Source: Arthrobacter sp. StoSoilB19 (GTDB lineage Bacteria; Actinomycetota; Actinomycetes; Actinomycetales; Micrococcaceae). Taken from it: a stretch of 64,000 nt of DNA. The notes under the pieces were generated by a model. The model was not told the origin of the DNA, searched no databases, and saw nothing but the letters and a program-made list of their open reading frames with translations. This document shows, piece after piece, positions 16,336-24,680 of this stretch. How positions within the stretch are numbered: the first letter of the stretch is position 1; every line of letters starts with the position of its first letter. The stretch is from the NCBI RefSeq assembly GCF_019977275.1, contig NZ_AP024650.1, forward strand, positions 4,030,001 to 4,094,000, in the 5' to 3' direction. The translations under genes and the position numbers were made by a program.

Positions 16336-16381
16336 CTCCCCCAACGCGGCCGCTACCCGGATCAGGTTAGCCAGCGCCCGG
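16336..16381 (-). other. Degenerate TPP-aptamer-like 3' fragment
   Basis: On the minus strand the sequence reads GGGCGCTGG, then CTAACCTGATCCGGGTAG, CGGCCGCG and GGGGGAG. The second half matches the 3' half of the intact TPP riboswitch at 852-968 (AACCTGATCCGG-TAG-CCG-CG-GGGAG). The CTGAGA-containing P2/P3 part appears deleted, leaving only GGGCGCTG. It lies in the leader of the SRPBCC gene. It may be a decayed riboswitch or chance similarity. Confidence 0.4.
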
Positions 16382-16531
16382 CGCCCAGACCCAGCCGACA
16401 GCGCCGACGTTATTGAAGAGTTACTGGATGACGTCCCGCGTTCAGGACACGGAACCCGCGCAGCTTCGGGGTTGGCGGGGAGCCCGCAGATCTGCGCTAA
16501 GCTAAGTTCTGCCCCGCGCGAGTGGCGGCAT

Positions 16532-16602
16532 GCGGCTGTAGCTCAATGGTAGAGCGCTAGCTTCCCAAGCTTGATACGCGGGTTCGATTCCCGTCAGCCG
16601 CT
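16532..16602 (+). tRNA. tRNA-Gly, anticodon CCC
   Basis: The 71-base cloverleaf starts GCGGCTG and ends CAGCCGC plus discriminator T, with a complete 7-bp acceptor stem. The D arm is AGCTCAATGGTAGAGC and the T arm is GCGGGTTCGATTCCCGT. The anticodon loop TTCCCAA places CCC at 16564-16566. One anticodon-stem pair (second, T-T) is mismatched. The CCA end is not encoded. Confidence 0.95.
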
Positions 16603-16706
16603 CTGTTTTCCCTCTTCCCACAGCTTTGCAACCCCCGGCGCGTATTAGGTACAGGGGTGTAGGGTCGGTAGTCAGGAACCTTTTCGGTTCCGCTACAGGA
16701 GCAATC

Positions 16707-16847
16707 ATGGCTGACAAGTCCCCGCGTCAAACGGCATCAAAAAAGTCCGGCAAGTCCCTCAAGGAAAAGCGCGCAGACAAGAAGGCCGCCGCTGCGCCGG
16801 CCAGCTCCCTGGACATCACATCCAGCAAGGCCGCTAAGAAGAAGTGA
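16707..16847 (+). CDS. Small lysine/alanine-rich basic protein
   Basis: A 46-residue protein with about one third Lys/Arg, including K-K-S-G-K-S-L-K-E-K-R-A-D-K-K and a terminal K-A-A-K-K-K. It has no membrane segment and resembles short nucleic-acid-binding basic proteins by composition only; no family is recognised. ACAGGAG lies 6 bases before the ATG, a good ribosome site. Its stop overlaps the GTG of the next gene (GTGA), so it probably works as a leader that couples translation of the dehydrogenase, or is a real small protein. It lies 105 bases after the tRNA. Confidence 0.65.
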   Translation: MADKSPRQTASKKSGKSLKEKRADKKAAAAPASSLDITSSKAAKKK

Positions 16848-18025
16848 CAGGCCAACAGGCCCAGCTGAGCCTGGGCGTCCTGGCCACTACGCGGAAACCG
16901 GACGAGCGCCGGGTTCCCATCCATCCCCTGCATTTTGAGCGGATCGACCCCGAACTCCGCGGACGCATCATCCTGGAACAGGGCTACGGCGAGCACTTCG
17001 GTGTTCCGGACAGCCACCTCTCCACCTTGGTGGGAAGAATGGCGGACAGGGAAGAACTGCTGGCCGCGGCCGACGTCGTGCTCCTGCCCAAACCCCAGCC
17101 GGAAGACCTTGCCGACATGCGCGATGGGCAGGTCCTCTGGGGGTGGCCGCACTGCGTCCAGGACCGTGCCATCACCCAACTCGCCATTGACAAGAAGCTC
17201 ACCCTCATCGCCTTTGAGGCGATGAACCACTGGGCCAGCGACGGCGGGTTCGGCCTGCACGTGTTCCACAAGAACAACGAACTTGCCGGCTACTGTTCGG
17301 TCCTGCACGCGCTGGCCCTGACCGGTTCCACCGGGGACTACGGGCGCCGCCTCAGTGCCGTGGTGATCGGTTTCGGCGCCACCGCCCGCGGGGCTGTGAC
17401 GGCACTGAACGCGCACGGCGTCCACGACGTCCAGGTGCTCACCAACCGCGGTGTGGCTGCGGTGGGTGCCCCTATCCATTCGGTGAACATCGTGCAGTTT
17501 GACCACGACGCCGAGGCCCCCTTCCTGAGCCAGGTCATCACCGAGCGGGGCCGGGTTCCGCTGGCCCCGTTCCTCGCCGAAAGCGACATCGTGGTCAACT
17601 GCACGCTGCAGGACCCCAACAACCCGCTGACGTACCTGCGGGCAGAGGACCTGGCGGGATTCCGCCCGGGCAGCCTCATCATCGATGTCTCCTGTGATGA
17701 GGGCATGGGATTCAGCTGGGCCCGCTCCACCACGTTTGCCGATCCGATGTTTACGGTCGGGGACCACATCAACTACTACGCGGTGGACCACAGCCCCTCC
17801 TACCTCTGGAACTCCTCCAGCTGGGAGATCAGCCAGGCCCTGCAGCCGTTCCTCGAAACCGTGATGGCCGGTCCTGACGCCTGGGAAGGCAATGACACCA
17901 TCGCGCGGGCCATCGAGATCCGTGACGGGGTCATCCGCAATGAAGCCGTGCTCCAGTTCCAGGAGCGCTCCCCGGAGTATCCGCACCAGGTTCTTCACAT
18001 GGCGGACCGGCTGGCGCAGTCCTAG
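16844..18025 (+). CDS. N(5)-(carboxyethyl)ornithine synthase / alanine-dehydrogenase-like enzyme
   Basis: A 393-residue member of the alanine dehydrogenase/pyridine nucleotide transhydrogenase family, closest in pattern to carboxyethylornithine synthases, which reductively condense pyruvate with ornithine. The N-terminal domain has K-P-D-E-R-R-V-P-I-H-P. The Rossmann domain near residues 165-185 has V-I-G-F-G-A-T-A-R-G-A-V (G-x-G-x-x-x-R-G). The I-D-V-S-C-D-E-G-M-G-F-S-W-A-R and Y-Y-A-V-D-H-S-P-S-Y-L-W-N-S-S blocks follow. The GTG start overlaps the small basic gene by 4 bases. At its 3' end it overlaps the convergent MFS gene, both stops using the same CTAG. The substrate is not proven. Confidence 0.8.
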   Translation: MTGQQAQLSLGVLATTRKPDERRVPIHPLHFERIDPELRGRIILEQGYGEHFGVPDSHLSTLVGRMADREELLAAADVVLLPKPQPEDLADMRDGQVLWGWPHCVQDRAITQLAIDKKLTLIAFEAMNHWASDGGFGLHVFHKNNELAGYCSVLHALALTGSTGDYGRRLSAVVIGFGATARGAVTALNAHGVHDVQVLTNRGVAAVGAPIHSVNIVQFDHDAEAPFLSQVITERGRVPLAPFLAESDIVVNCTLQDPNNPLTYLRAEDLAGFRPGSLIIDVSCDEGMGFSWARSTTFADPMFTVGDHINYYAVDHSPSYLWNSSSWEISQALQPFLETVMAGPDAWEGNDTIARAIEIRDGVIRNEAVLQFQERSPEYPHQVLHMADRLAQS

Positions 18026-19401
18026 GCACCTGCGTGGCGGCTGACGATCCTCACCGGGTGGCCGCCTTTCAGGTCCATCCGGAGCTTCAATCCACCCTTG
18101 CGCGCCAGGACCACCGCCACCGTCATGGCCGCCAGCGCGGGAACACCGCCGGATACCAGCAGGGCAACGTGGGGATCGGCATGTTCGGCGATCCAGCCCA
18201 GCATGGGGCCGCCCAGCGCCTGGCCCCCGATCAGCACCATGATGTACAGGCTCATCACGCGGCCGCGGATGGCCATGTTGGAACTGACCTGCACCAGCTG
18301 GTTTGAGCCGGTAAGGAACATCAGGCACCAGAACCCGGACAGGACCATCACGGCCCCGAACCACACCATGGACGGGGCGAGGGTTGCGAGGCAGAGCATC
18401 AGGCCATACATCCCCGCGCAGAACACCACGGACCGCAGGCGGAGCTGCCGACGGCGGGTGGACGCCACGGCGCCGGACAGGGCACCCAGTGCCACCAGGG
18501 CGTTGAGGAGTCCGTACCCGCCGGCGCCCACCTGGAAGATGTGGTCCGCGTAGGCGGCAAGCAGCACCGGCAGGCTCATAGCGAAGACCGAGATGAACCC
18601 TGCCATGAGCCATGGCCAGTAGATGGTGGGCTTGCTCAGGGCGTAGCGCAGCCCTTCCCGGAGCATGCCCTTGCTCTTGGGCGTCGGGGCGCTGACGTAC
18701 AGCTGGTCCTTGCGCAGGAGCAGGAGCATGGTCACCGTTGAGCAGCAGGCCAGGGCGTTCGCCGCGAACGCCCAGCCCGCCCCTACTGCCGTCAGGAGCA
18801 GGCCCGCGATCGCAGGGCCGATCAGCCCGCCCAGCTGGAAGGTGGTGGAGTTGACGCTGATGGCGTTCCGCAGATACTTGGGGCCGACGAGTTCATTGAC
18901 GAACACCTGCCGTGCGGGCTGGTCAAGGACGGTCACCAGGCCCAGGACGCAGGCGATGACATAGACATGCCAGACCATGATGACGCCGGTGAGGGCCAGC
19001 AGGGCCAGTGATGCAGCCAGGATGGCGGCCACAGCCTGGCACAGGATGAGGATTTTCCGCTTGGCGAACCGGTCGGCGATCATGCCGCCCCACGGGCCAA
19101 GCAGCAGGGAGGGCATGAACTGCAGGGCCACCGTGAATCCGACGGCCGTCACCGATCCCGAGAGCTGCAGCACCAGCCAGTCCTGGGCGATGCGCTGCAT
19201 CCAGATGGCAATGACGGCGATGAAGTGGCCCACGGCGAAGATCCGGAAGTTGGGCACTTTCAACGAGATGAAGGTGTGCTTCCAGGGGAGCTTTTCGGCG
19301 ACGACGGCGAGCGGCTGGGTCTGGTTGTCCGGCGGCGGTGTGCCCGCGGCGTCGATGACTGGTTGGGAGACGGAGGCCGACGAAGGCGGTGGGGGTGCCA
19401 C
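18022..19401 (-). CDS. MFS transporter (MFS_3/EntS-like family)
   Basis: A 459-residue permease with about 12 helices, starting with a short Pro/Ser-rich cytoplasmic segment. Family marks are W-M-Q-R-I-A-Q-D-W-L-V-L-Q-L-S in helix 1, G-P-W-G-G-M-I-A-D-R-F-A-K-R-K after helix 2, and L-D-Q-P-A-R-Q-V-F-V-N-E-L-V-G in the central part, as in exporters of the MFS_3 group. GTG at 19401 is preferred because GAGGA lies 7 bases upstream; the frame is open up to 19542 but has no other usable start and would cover the divergent promoter. It faces a LysR gene across a shared control region. Confidence 0.82.
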   Translation of the reverse strand: MAPPPPSSASVSQPVIDAAGTPPPDNQTQPLAVVAEKLPWKHTFISLKVPNFRIFAVGHFIAVIAIWMQRIAQDWLVLQLSGSVTAVGFTVALQFMPSLLLGPWGGMIADRFAKRKILILCQAVAAILAASLALLALTGVIMVWHVYVIACVLGLVTVLDQPARQVFVNELVGPKYLRNAISVNSTTFQLGGLIGPAIAGLLLTAVGAGWAFAANALACCSTVTMLLLLRKDQLYVSAPTPKSKGMLREGLRYALSKPTIYWPWLMAGFISVFAMSLPVLLAAYADHIFQVGAGGYGLLNALVALGALSGAVASTRRRQLRLRSVVFCAGMYGLMLCLATLAPSMVWFGAVMVLSGFWCLMFLTGSNQLVQVSSNMAIRGRVMSLYIMVLIGGQALGGPMLGWIAEHADPHVALLVSGGVPALAAMTVAVVLARKGGLKLRMDLKGGHPVRIVSRHAGA

Positions 19402-19491
19402 AGGAGTGTCCTCAAATTGCGGGCGGTCTGGGATGTCTTTAACGCTAGGCTGGCGGAGCAGATTATGGAGGCGTATGGTCCCTATAACTCG

Positions 19492-19508
19492 TATTGCGAA
19501 ACGCAATA
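19492..19508. promoter_or_regulatory. LysR-type operator between divergent MFS and LysR genes
   Basis: TATTGCG-AAA-CGCAATA is a perfect 7-bp inverted repeat with a 3-bp spacer. It contains the T-N11-A core expected of LysR-type binding sites and lies 34 bases upstream of the LysR start. It is the best candidate for the autoregulatory site that also controls the MFS gene. Confidence 0.7.
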
Positions 19509-19541
19509 ACCCATCCAGAGTGGAAGGCCCGGGAACCCACA

Positions 19542-20396
19542 ATGTTTGAACCAGCCCAGCTGCGTTCCTTCCTCGCGGTGGCGGACACCCTGAGTTTCAC
19601 CAAGGCCGCCGAGCGCCTGGGCCTGGCCCAGCCCACCATCAGCCAGCACATCCGAAAACTTGAAGCGGCCGCCAAACGCAGCCTGATTGCCCGGGATACC
19701 CGGGACGTCAGGCTCACGGACAACGGCGACGCCATGGCGGGTTTTGCCCGCAACATCCTGTCCGCGCACGACGCCGCCGCGCGCTACTTCTCCGGCTCGG
19801 CAATGCGCGGCCGCCTGAGGTTCGGCACCGCGGACGACCTCGCCATCACCGGGCTGCCCCGGATCCTGCGTGAATTCCGGCAGATCTACCCGCAGATCAA
19901 CCTGGAACTGACCGTTGGGCAAAGCGACCAGCTGTACCGGAAGCTCAACGCCGGACAGCTGGACCTGGTGTTCGTGAAATGGGTTGCCGGCGCAAAGGAC
20001 GGCACCGTGGTCCAGCACGATTCCTTCTCCTGGGTGGGGCTGGAGCAGACGGTGCTGGAGCCTGGGACGCCCGTGCCCTTGATCGCCTACCCTTCCCCGA
20101 GCCTCAGCCGAAAGCTGGCCATCGATGCGCTGGAAGCCCATGGCAGGACCTGGCGGATTACCTGCACCACCCGCCAGATCAGCGGCGTGCTTGCGGCAGT
20201 CCGGGCCGGCATCGGCGTGGCCGTGATGCCGACGTCGCTGGTGCCTGAGGACCTGAAAATCATCACGCGCCGGTTCGATCTTCCCGCCGTGGGGGATGTG
20301 GATTTCACGCTGATCCGCAACCCGTTGGCCAACGCCGAGGTGATCGACGCCCTCACCCAATCGATCGTCGGAAGGACCATTAACCGCCAAACTTAA
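19542..20396 (+). CDS. LysR-family transcriptional regulator
   Basis: A 284-residue regulator. The winged helix-turn-helix is at residues 4-62 (L-R-S-F-L-A-V-A-D-T-L-S-F-T-K-A-A-E-R-L-G-L-A-Q-P-T-I-S-Q-H-I-R-K-L-E), followed by a two-lobed effector domain from about residue 85. The ATG at 19542 is chosen because the HTH then begins four residues in, as usual, and GGGAA is 8 bases upstream. It is divergent from the MFS transporter at 18022-19401, and a perfect inverted repeat lies between them, so it probably controls that exporter. The inducer is unknown. Confidence 0.9.
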   Translation: MFEPAQLRSFLAVADTLSFTKAAERLGLAQPTISQHIRKLEAAAKRSLIARDTRDVRLTDNGDAMAGFARNILSAHDAAARYFSGSAMRGRLRFGTADDLAITGLPRILREFRQIYPQINLELTVGQSDQLYRKLNAGQLDLVFVKWVAGAKDGTVVQHDSFSWVGLEQTVLEPGTPVPLIAYPSPSLSRKLAIDALEAHGRTWRITCTTRQISGVLAAVRAGIGVAVMPTSLVPEDLKIITRRFDLPAVGDVDFTLIRNPLANAEVIDALTQSIVGRTINRQT

Positions 20397-20424
20397 CTCC
20401 CTATCGGCACAAATTCCTGCATTT

Positions 20425-20475
20425 AGGGGAGTTAGGGGGCCCGTGTCCATTGATAGGGGAGGTGCCATCCCCTAT
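20425..20475. promoter_or_regulatory. TTAGGGG direct repeats and ATAGGGGA/TCCCCTAT inverted repeat
   Basis: Two TTAGGGG motifs lie about 9 bp apart near 20423-20440. They are followed by ATAGGGGA (20453-20460), a 7-base spacer and its exact complement TCCCCTAT (20468-20475). The cluster lies about 90 bases before the small zinc-ribbon gene and could be an operator or a transcript hairpin. No T-run follows, so it is not a standard terminator. Confidence 0.45.
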
Positions 20476-20564
20476 GCTCAATTACCAAGGTCAAGCAGCA
20501 GGCCGGTTCACTAAAACAAGCGCGCATCCGCATGCCGGAAAGCCGCGCTTGGGACAGGCAGCCA

Positions 20565-20879
20565 ATGACGACAGCCAGGAACATCCATCTCGGTTCAGCG
20601 CACGCGCGCCCGTACAACACCGCACGGCCGTCCACCCGCCAGAACACCCTCGGAACCGGACACGCCTCCGTGGACTCCGGCTACGTGGGAAAACCCACCT
20701 GCGACAAATGCCGTACCGACGAGTTCGTCTACCTCGAATCGTATATTCCGCCCACCTACCGGCGTGACGGAACCGTGGCCACTCTTGGCGAAGTGGCGTA
20801 CACCTGCACCCGCTGCGAGGAATTCTCGGCCCACAGCGTCCCGGCCACCTGGACACCACCGGGCTGGTATCTGGGCTAG
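20565..20879 (+). CDS. Small protein with two CxxC pairs (zinc-ribbon-like)
   Basis: A 104-residue hypothetical protein. C-D-K-C near residue 52 and C-T-R-C-E-E-F near residue 86 form two CxxC knuckles separated by about 30 residues, which fits a zinc ribbon. The N-terminal 45 residues are polar and probably disordered; the C-terminus ends in a W-T-P-P-G-W-Y-L-G motif. No function is known. The start at 20565 has a GGACAGG ribosome-like site; another ATG 11 codons upstream lacks one. A strong terminator follows at 20947. Confidence 0.7.
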   Translation: MTTARNIHLGSAHARPYNTARPSTRQNTLGTGHASVDSGYVGKPTCDKCRTDEFVYLESYIPPTYRRDGTVATLGEVAYTCTRCEEFSAHSVPATWTPPGWYLG

Positions 20880-20946
20880 CGAGACCGGCTAAGCACACTG
20901 CTCTAAAGAGGCAAGGCCCTAAAGAGAAAAGGCCCTTATGAGAAAA

Positions 20947-20980
20947 GGCCGGGCAGCCACCGTTCGGTGGCTGCCCGGCC
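20947..20980. terminator. Rho-independent terminator between zinc-ribbon gene and putA
   Basis: GGCCGGGCAGCCACCG and its exact complement form a 16-bp GC-rich stem with only two bases between the arms, so a 14-bp stem with a small loop. On the plus strand it is followed by ATTCCTT; on the minus strand by a CTTTTCTC run. It probably serves both converging genes. Confidence 0.85.
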
Positions 20981-21035
20981 ATTCCTTGCGCCTGGCTCCG
21001 GCGCGCGGGTTTTAAGGGATCAGAGCCTCAATGGC

Positions 21036-24000
21036 TCAGATCAGCGCGTCCGACAGGTGGTTCGGGGTGCCGAACCGGTGTGCCGTGATGCTGACGGCCT
21101 GCTCGTGCAGGAACGGAAGCAGTTCCACGCGCCCGGCCTCTGTGACGGCGTGGGCATAGATGGCCACGTCCGGCCGGCCGCCGGTCGCATCGGCGAGCGC
21201 GGAAGCGTCGCCGCCGATCAGGCGGATGCGCGCACCGGACAGTTTGCCCGCGGAGGCGAGGCCCGCCGCCGAAGCCAGCCAGCCGGCGTCGGACTCCACC
21301 ACTACGTCGATATCAAGGGCGGTGAGCACGGAGCGCAGCTGGGCGGGAAGTTCGACGGCGGTGGACACGGTGACTGCCGAACCCGCCAGCACGCCGGCCG
21401 CCACAGTCCGGACGAGGTGCGCCAGCGGCGCGCCTTCGGAGAGCCGGATGGTGACCGGCAGGCTCCGGTAGCGGAAGATGTTGCGCTCGGCGCTGAGTCC
21501 GGAGACGTCCTTGGCGGTGCCGAACTCATCGGCCCACGCTTCGGCGTCGGAGGCCAGTGCGCGCTGGACGGATTCGAGCTCGGCGGGCTGCAGGGCGGGG
21601 CCGGCGGCGTTGACGATGCGCCGCACGCCGGGGTGGGTGACAGCGGCATTCGCCGAGGCCGTGCCCGGCGCCCAATCGCCGAGCCCGGCCAGGTAGTTGG
21701 GGCCGCCGGCCTTGGTTCCGGCGCCGACGGCGGACTTCTTCCAGCCGCCGAACGGCTGGCGCTGCACGATGGCGCCGGTGATGCCGCGGTTCACATAGAG
21801 GTTGCCGGCCTGGATGGTGTCCAGCCAGATGCCCAGCTCCTCGGAGTTCAGCGAGTGCAGGCCTGCGGTGAGGCCGTACTCGATCTGGTTCTGGATGGCG
21901 ATGGCCTCTTCCAGCGTGTCAGCGGTCATCACACCCAGGACCGGGCCGAAGAACTCGGTCAGGTGGAAGTAGGAGCCGCGCTTGACGCCGTACCGCACGC
22001 CGGGGCTCCACAGCCGCCCGGTGTCATCCAGCTTCTGCGGTTCCACGGCCCAGTTCTCGCCGTCGCCCAGGGTTGTCAGGGCGTTGAGGAGTTTGCCGTT
22101 GGCGGGCTCGATGATGGGGCCCATCTGGCTGGTGGGGTCCTGCGGGTAGCCCACCTTCAGGGACGTCACGGCGTCAATCAGCTGGTTGTGGAAGCGCTTG
22201 GACTTGGCAACCGAGCCCACAAGGATCACCAGCGAGGCCGCGGAGCACTTCTGGCCGGCATGGCCGAACGCGGAGTAGGCCACGTCCTTGGCCGCCAGGT
22301 CCAGGTCTGCGCTGGGCGTGACGATGATGGCGTTCTTGCCGCTCGTTTCAGCAAGCAGCGGCAGGTCCTTGCGGAAGGAACGGAACAGCTCGGCGGTTTC
22401 GTAGCCGCCGGTGAGGATCACGCGGTCCACGGACGGGTGGCTGATCAGCTGCCGGCCCAGTTCCCGCTCCCCCAGCTGCACCATGGTCAGCACGCCCTTG
22501 GGCACGCCGGCTTCCCACAGGGCTTCGATCATCACGGCGCCGCTGCGTGCGGCCTGCTTGGCAGGCTTGATGACGACGGCGGAGCCGGCGGCGAGTGCCG
22601 CGAGGGTGGACCCTGCGGGGATGGCGACCGGGAAGTTCCAGGGCGGCGTGACAACGGTGAGCTTGGCTGGGACGAACGTGGCGCCGTCGACCGTGTCCAG
22701 CTTCCGCGCGGACTCGGCGTAGTAGTGGGCGAAGTCCACGGCTTCGCTGACTTCGGGGTCGCCCTGGTCGATCGTCTTGCCGGTCTCGCTGGCCATGACC
22801 TCCAGGAGGTCGGCCCGGCGGGCTTCCAGGATTTCCCCGGCGCGGTGCAGGATGTCCGCGCGCTCGTTGCCGGACAGGGCGCCCCAGTCCTTGCCCTTTT
22901 CCACGGCGTTGGCGATGGCCGTGTTGAGGGTTGCTTCGTCGTTGATGAACGCGGCCTTGACCGACGCGTTGCCCAGGGTGGAGGCCGGGACGCGTTCCAG
23001 GATGGCGCGGCCCCAGGTGCGGTTGGCCGGCAGCGCGGGATCGGTGTCCGGGGTGTTCCGGAAACCGGCGTGCGGCATGGGCTCCGGCGGGAGGTTGCGG
23101 TCCTGGCGCCGGTTGGGCAGCGGCACGCTGTTGTCCAGGGCGTCGAGCGAGGACAGAAAGCGCTGCTTTTCGCGCTCGAAGAGGCCTTCGTTCTCGCTGA
23201 GTTCGAAGACGGCGGACATGAAGTTTTCCTGGCTGGCGCCTTCTTCCAGGCGGCGGATCAGGTAGGCGATGGCGACGTCGAACTCGGAGGGGTGCACCAC
23301 GGGGGTGTAGAGCAGCAGGGAGCCCACGTCCTTCTTGACCGCCTCTGCCTGGCCCTGCGCCATGCCCAGCAGCATCTCGAACTCGATGCCGGACTCCACG
23401 CCGCGCTGCTTGGCCAGGAGCCAGGCGAAGGCGATGTCGAACAGGTTGTGGCCGGCCACGCCGATCCGGATGTTCTGGATCCGGTCCGGGTGCAGCGCGT
23501 AGTTGATGACCCGCTTGTAGCTCGTGTCCGAGTCCTGCTTGGTGCCCCAGGTGGCCAGCGGCCAGTCATGCAGGGAGGCCTCCACCTGCTCCATGGGCAG
23601 GTTGGCACCCTTGACCACGCGGACCTTGATGCCCGCGCCGCCCTTGGCGCGGCGCTCGGCGGCCCAGTCCTGCAGGCGGATCATGGCGGAGAGTGCGTCC
23701 GGGAGGTAGGCCTGGAGCACGATGCCGGCTTCGAGGTCCTTGAACTCGGGCTTGTCCAGGATCCTGGTGAAGACCGCGATGGTCATGTCCAGGTCCTTGT
23801 ACTCCTCCATGTCCAGGTTTATGAACTTGGCCTTCTTTCCCGGGCCGGCGAAGGAGTTTGCGCGCTGGAAGAGCGGGGTGAGCTTTTCGACGACGTGTTC
23901 CACGGCTTCATCGAACGCCCAGGCGGAGTGCGGGGCCACGGTGGAGGAGACCTTGATGGAAACGTAGTCGACGTCGGGACGGGCCAGCAGCGTGTGCGTG

Positions 24001-24542
24001 CCCTCGAGCCGGCGGGACGCCTCGTGCTCCCCCAGGACTGCCTCGCCGAGGAGGTTGACGTTGAGCTTGATGCCGTCCTTGCGGATCTTGGCGATGGCCG
24101 GGCCCAGCTTGGCGTCGGTGGCGTCAACGATCAGGTGGCCCACCATTTCACGGAGCACCCTGCGGGCGATGGGGATGACCACCTGCGGCATGACGGGGGC
24201 CATGGTGCCGCCGATGGCCACGGCACTGCGCATGTACCAGGGCAGGAAGGCCGGGACCTTGGGGGCGAGCTTGGCCAGGTTGCGGGCCGCCACGTTCAGG
24301 TCCTCGGGACGGACCACGCCATCCACGAAGCCCACAGTGAAGTCCAGGCCGTTGGGGTCCTTCAGCACGCCGGCCAGCTGCTCGGCGGAGGCGTCCACGG
24401 GGACCTTGGAGGCCTCGGTGAGCCAGCGGCGGACCAAGGCGACTGACTCATTGGCGAGGGCCTTTGCCTGGGGGACGTCGACGTCGACGGTCTGCGGTGC
24501 GGTACCGGCTGAAGTTGCTGGTTCCATTGCAACGTGGGTCAT
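21036..24542 (-). CDS. putA: Bifunctional proline dehydrogenase / delta-1-pyrroline-5-carboxylate dehydrogenase
   Basis: A 1168-residue enzyme that oxidises proline to glutamate in two steps. Residues about 90-440 form the FAD-dependent proline dehydrogenase barrel, ending in the R-x-x-N-Y region. Residues about 530-1000 are the NAD-dependent aldehyde dehydrogenase: P-W-N-F-P near 635, catalytic Glu in L-A-E-T-S-G-K-N-A near 731, catalytic Cys in G-Q-K-C-S-A near 766. A C-terminal ALDH-like fold of about 160 residues follows. It lacks the N-terminal ribbon-helix-helix domain of trifunctional PutA, so it cannot repress itself. The start at 24542 has GGGAA upstream. Its promoter shares elements with the neighbouring permease/LysR pair. 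Confidence 0.96.
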   Translation of the reverse strand: MTHVAMEPATSAGTAPQTVDVDVPQAKALANESVALVRRWLTEASKVPVDASAEQLAGVLKDPNGLDFTVGFVDGVVRPEDLNVAARNLAKLAPKVPAFLPWYMRSAVAIGGTMAPVMPQVVIPIARRVLREMVGHLIVDATDAKLGPAIAKIRKDGIKLNVNLLGEAVLGEHEASRRLEGTHTLLARPDVDYVSIKVSSTVAPHSAWAFDEAVEHVVEKLTPLFQRANSFAGPGKKAKFINLDMEEYKDLDMTIAVFTRILDKPEFKDLEAGIVLQAYLPDALSAMIRLQDWAAERRAKGGAGIKVRVVKGANLPMEQVEASLHDWPLATWGTKQDSDTSYKRVINYALHPDRIQNIRIGVAGHNLFDIAFAWLLAKQRGVESGIEFEMLLGMAQGQAEAVKKDVGSLLLYTPVVHPSEFDVAIAYLIRRLEEGASQENFMSAVFELSENEGLFEREKQRFLSSLDALDNSVPLPNRRQDRNLPPEPMPHAGFRNTPDTDPALPANRTWGRAILERVPASTLGNASVKAAFINDEATLNTAIANAVEKGKDWGALSGNERADILHRAGEILEARRADLLEVMASETGKTIDQGDPEVSEAVDFAHYYAESARKLDTVDGATFVPAKLTVVTPPWNFPVAIPAGSTLAALAAGSAVVIKPAKQAARSGAVMIEALWEAGVPKGVLTMVQLGERELGRQLISHPSVDRVILTGGYETAELFRSFRKDLPLLAETSGKNAIIVTPSADLDLAAKDVAYSAFGHAGQKCSAASLVILVGSVAKSKRFHNQLIDAVTSLKVGYPQDPTSQMGPIIEPANGKLLNALTTLGDGENWAVEPQKLDDTGRLWSPGVRYGVKRGSYFHLTEFFGPVLGVMTADTLEEAIAIQNQIEYGLTAGLHSLNSEELGIWLDTIQAGNLYVNRGITGAIVQRQPFGGWKKSAVGAGTKAGGPNYLAGLGDWAPGTASANAAVTHPGVRRIVNAAGPALQPAELESVQRALASDAEAWADEFGTAKDVSGLSAERNIFRYRSLPVTIRLSEGAPLAHLVRTVAAGVLAGSAVTVSTAVELPAQLRSVLTALDIDVVVESDAGWLASAAGLASAGKLSGARIRLIGGDASALADATGGRPDVAIYAHAVTEAGRVELLPFLHEQAVSITAHRFGTPNHLSDALI

Positions 24543-24605
24543 GATTTTTCCCGATCTTTCTTGCCGTGGGAGAAGGTCTTTCCACCAGTATGAGCTTCTG
24601 CTCAC

Positions 24606-24648
24606 ATAAGATAAAGCGATCTTTTCCAATCAATACAGGTTAGGAATA
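24606..24648 (-). promoter_or_regulatory. putA promoter region with motifs shared with the permease/LysR promoter
   Basis: On the minus strand ATTCCTAACC (around 24639-24648) is followed by TTGATT and then CGCTTTATCTTA (around 24607-24619). The permease promoter at 26411-26460 has ATTCCTAAC and CACTTTATCTAA in the same order, with a spacing one helical turn longer (34 versus 24 bases). TATCTT is probably the -10 region and ATTCCTAAC an activator site. Confidence 0.5.
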
Positions 24649-24680
24649 CCGATGATTTGCCGCCCTGGTTCCGCCCCCGC

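Noticed and set aside
16844..18025. Calling the enzyme a plain alanine dehydrogenase
   Set aside because: The family is shared, but the N-terminal and C-terminal blocks resemble carboxyethylornithine synthases more than alanine dehydrogenases. The substrate is still unproven.
19402..19542. An extended N-terminus of the MFS transporter up to 19542
   Set aside because: It would cover the LysR-type operator and the divergent promoter, and has only a TTG as start. GTG at 19401 with GAGGA is better.
20967..24446. A very long open frame antisense to putA (over 1100 codons)
   Set aside because: It mirrors the codon structure of putA on the other strand, as expected in high-GC DNA. It lacks a start with a ribosome site and has no recognisable domain.
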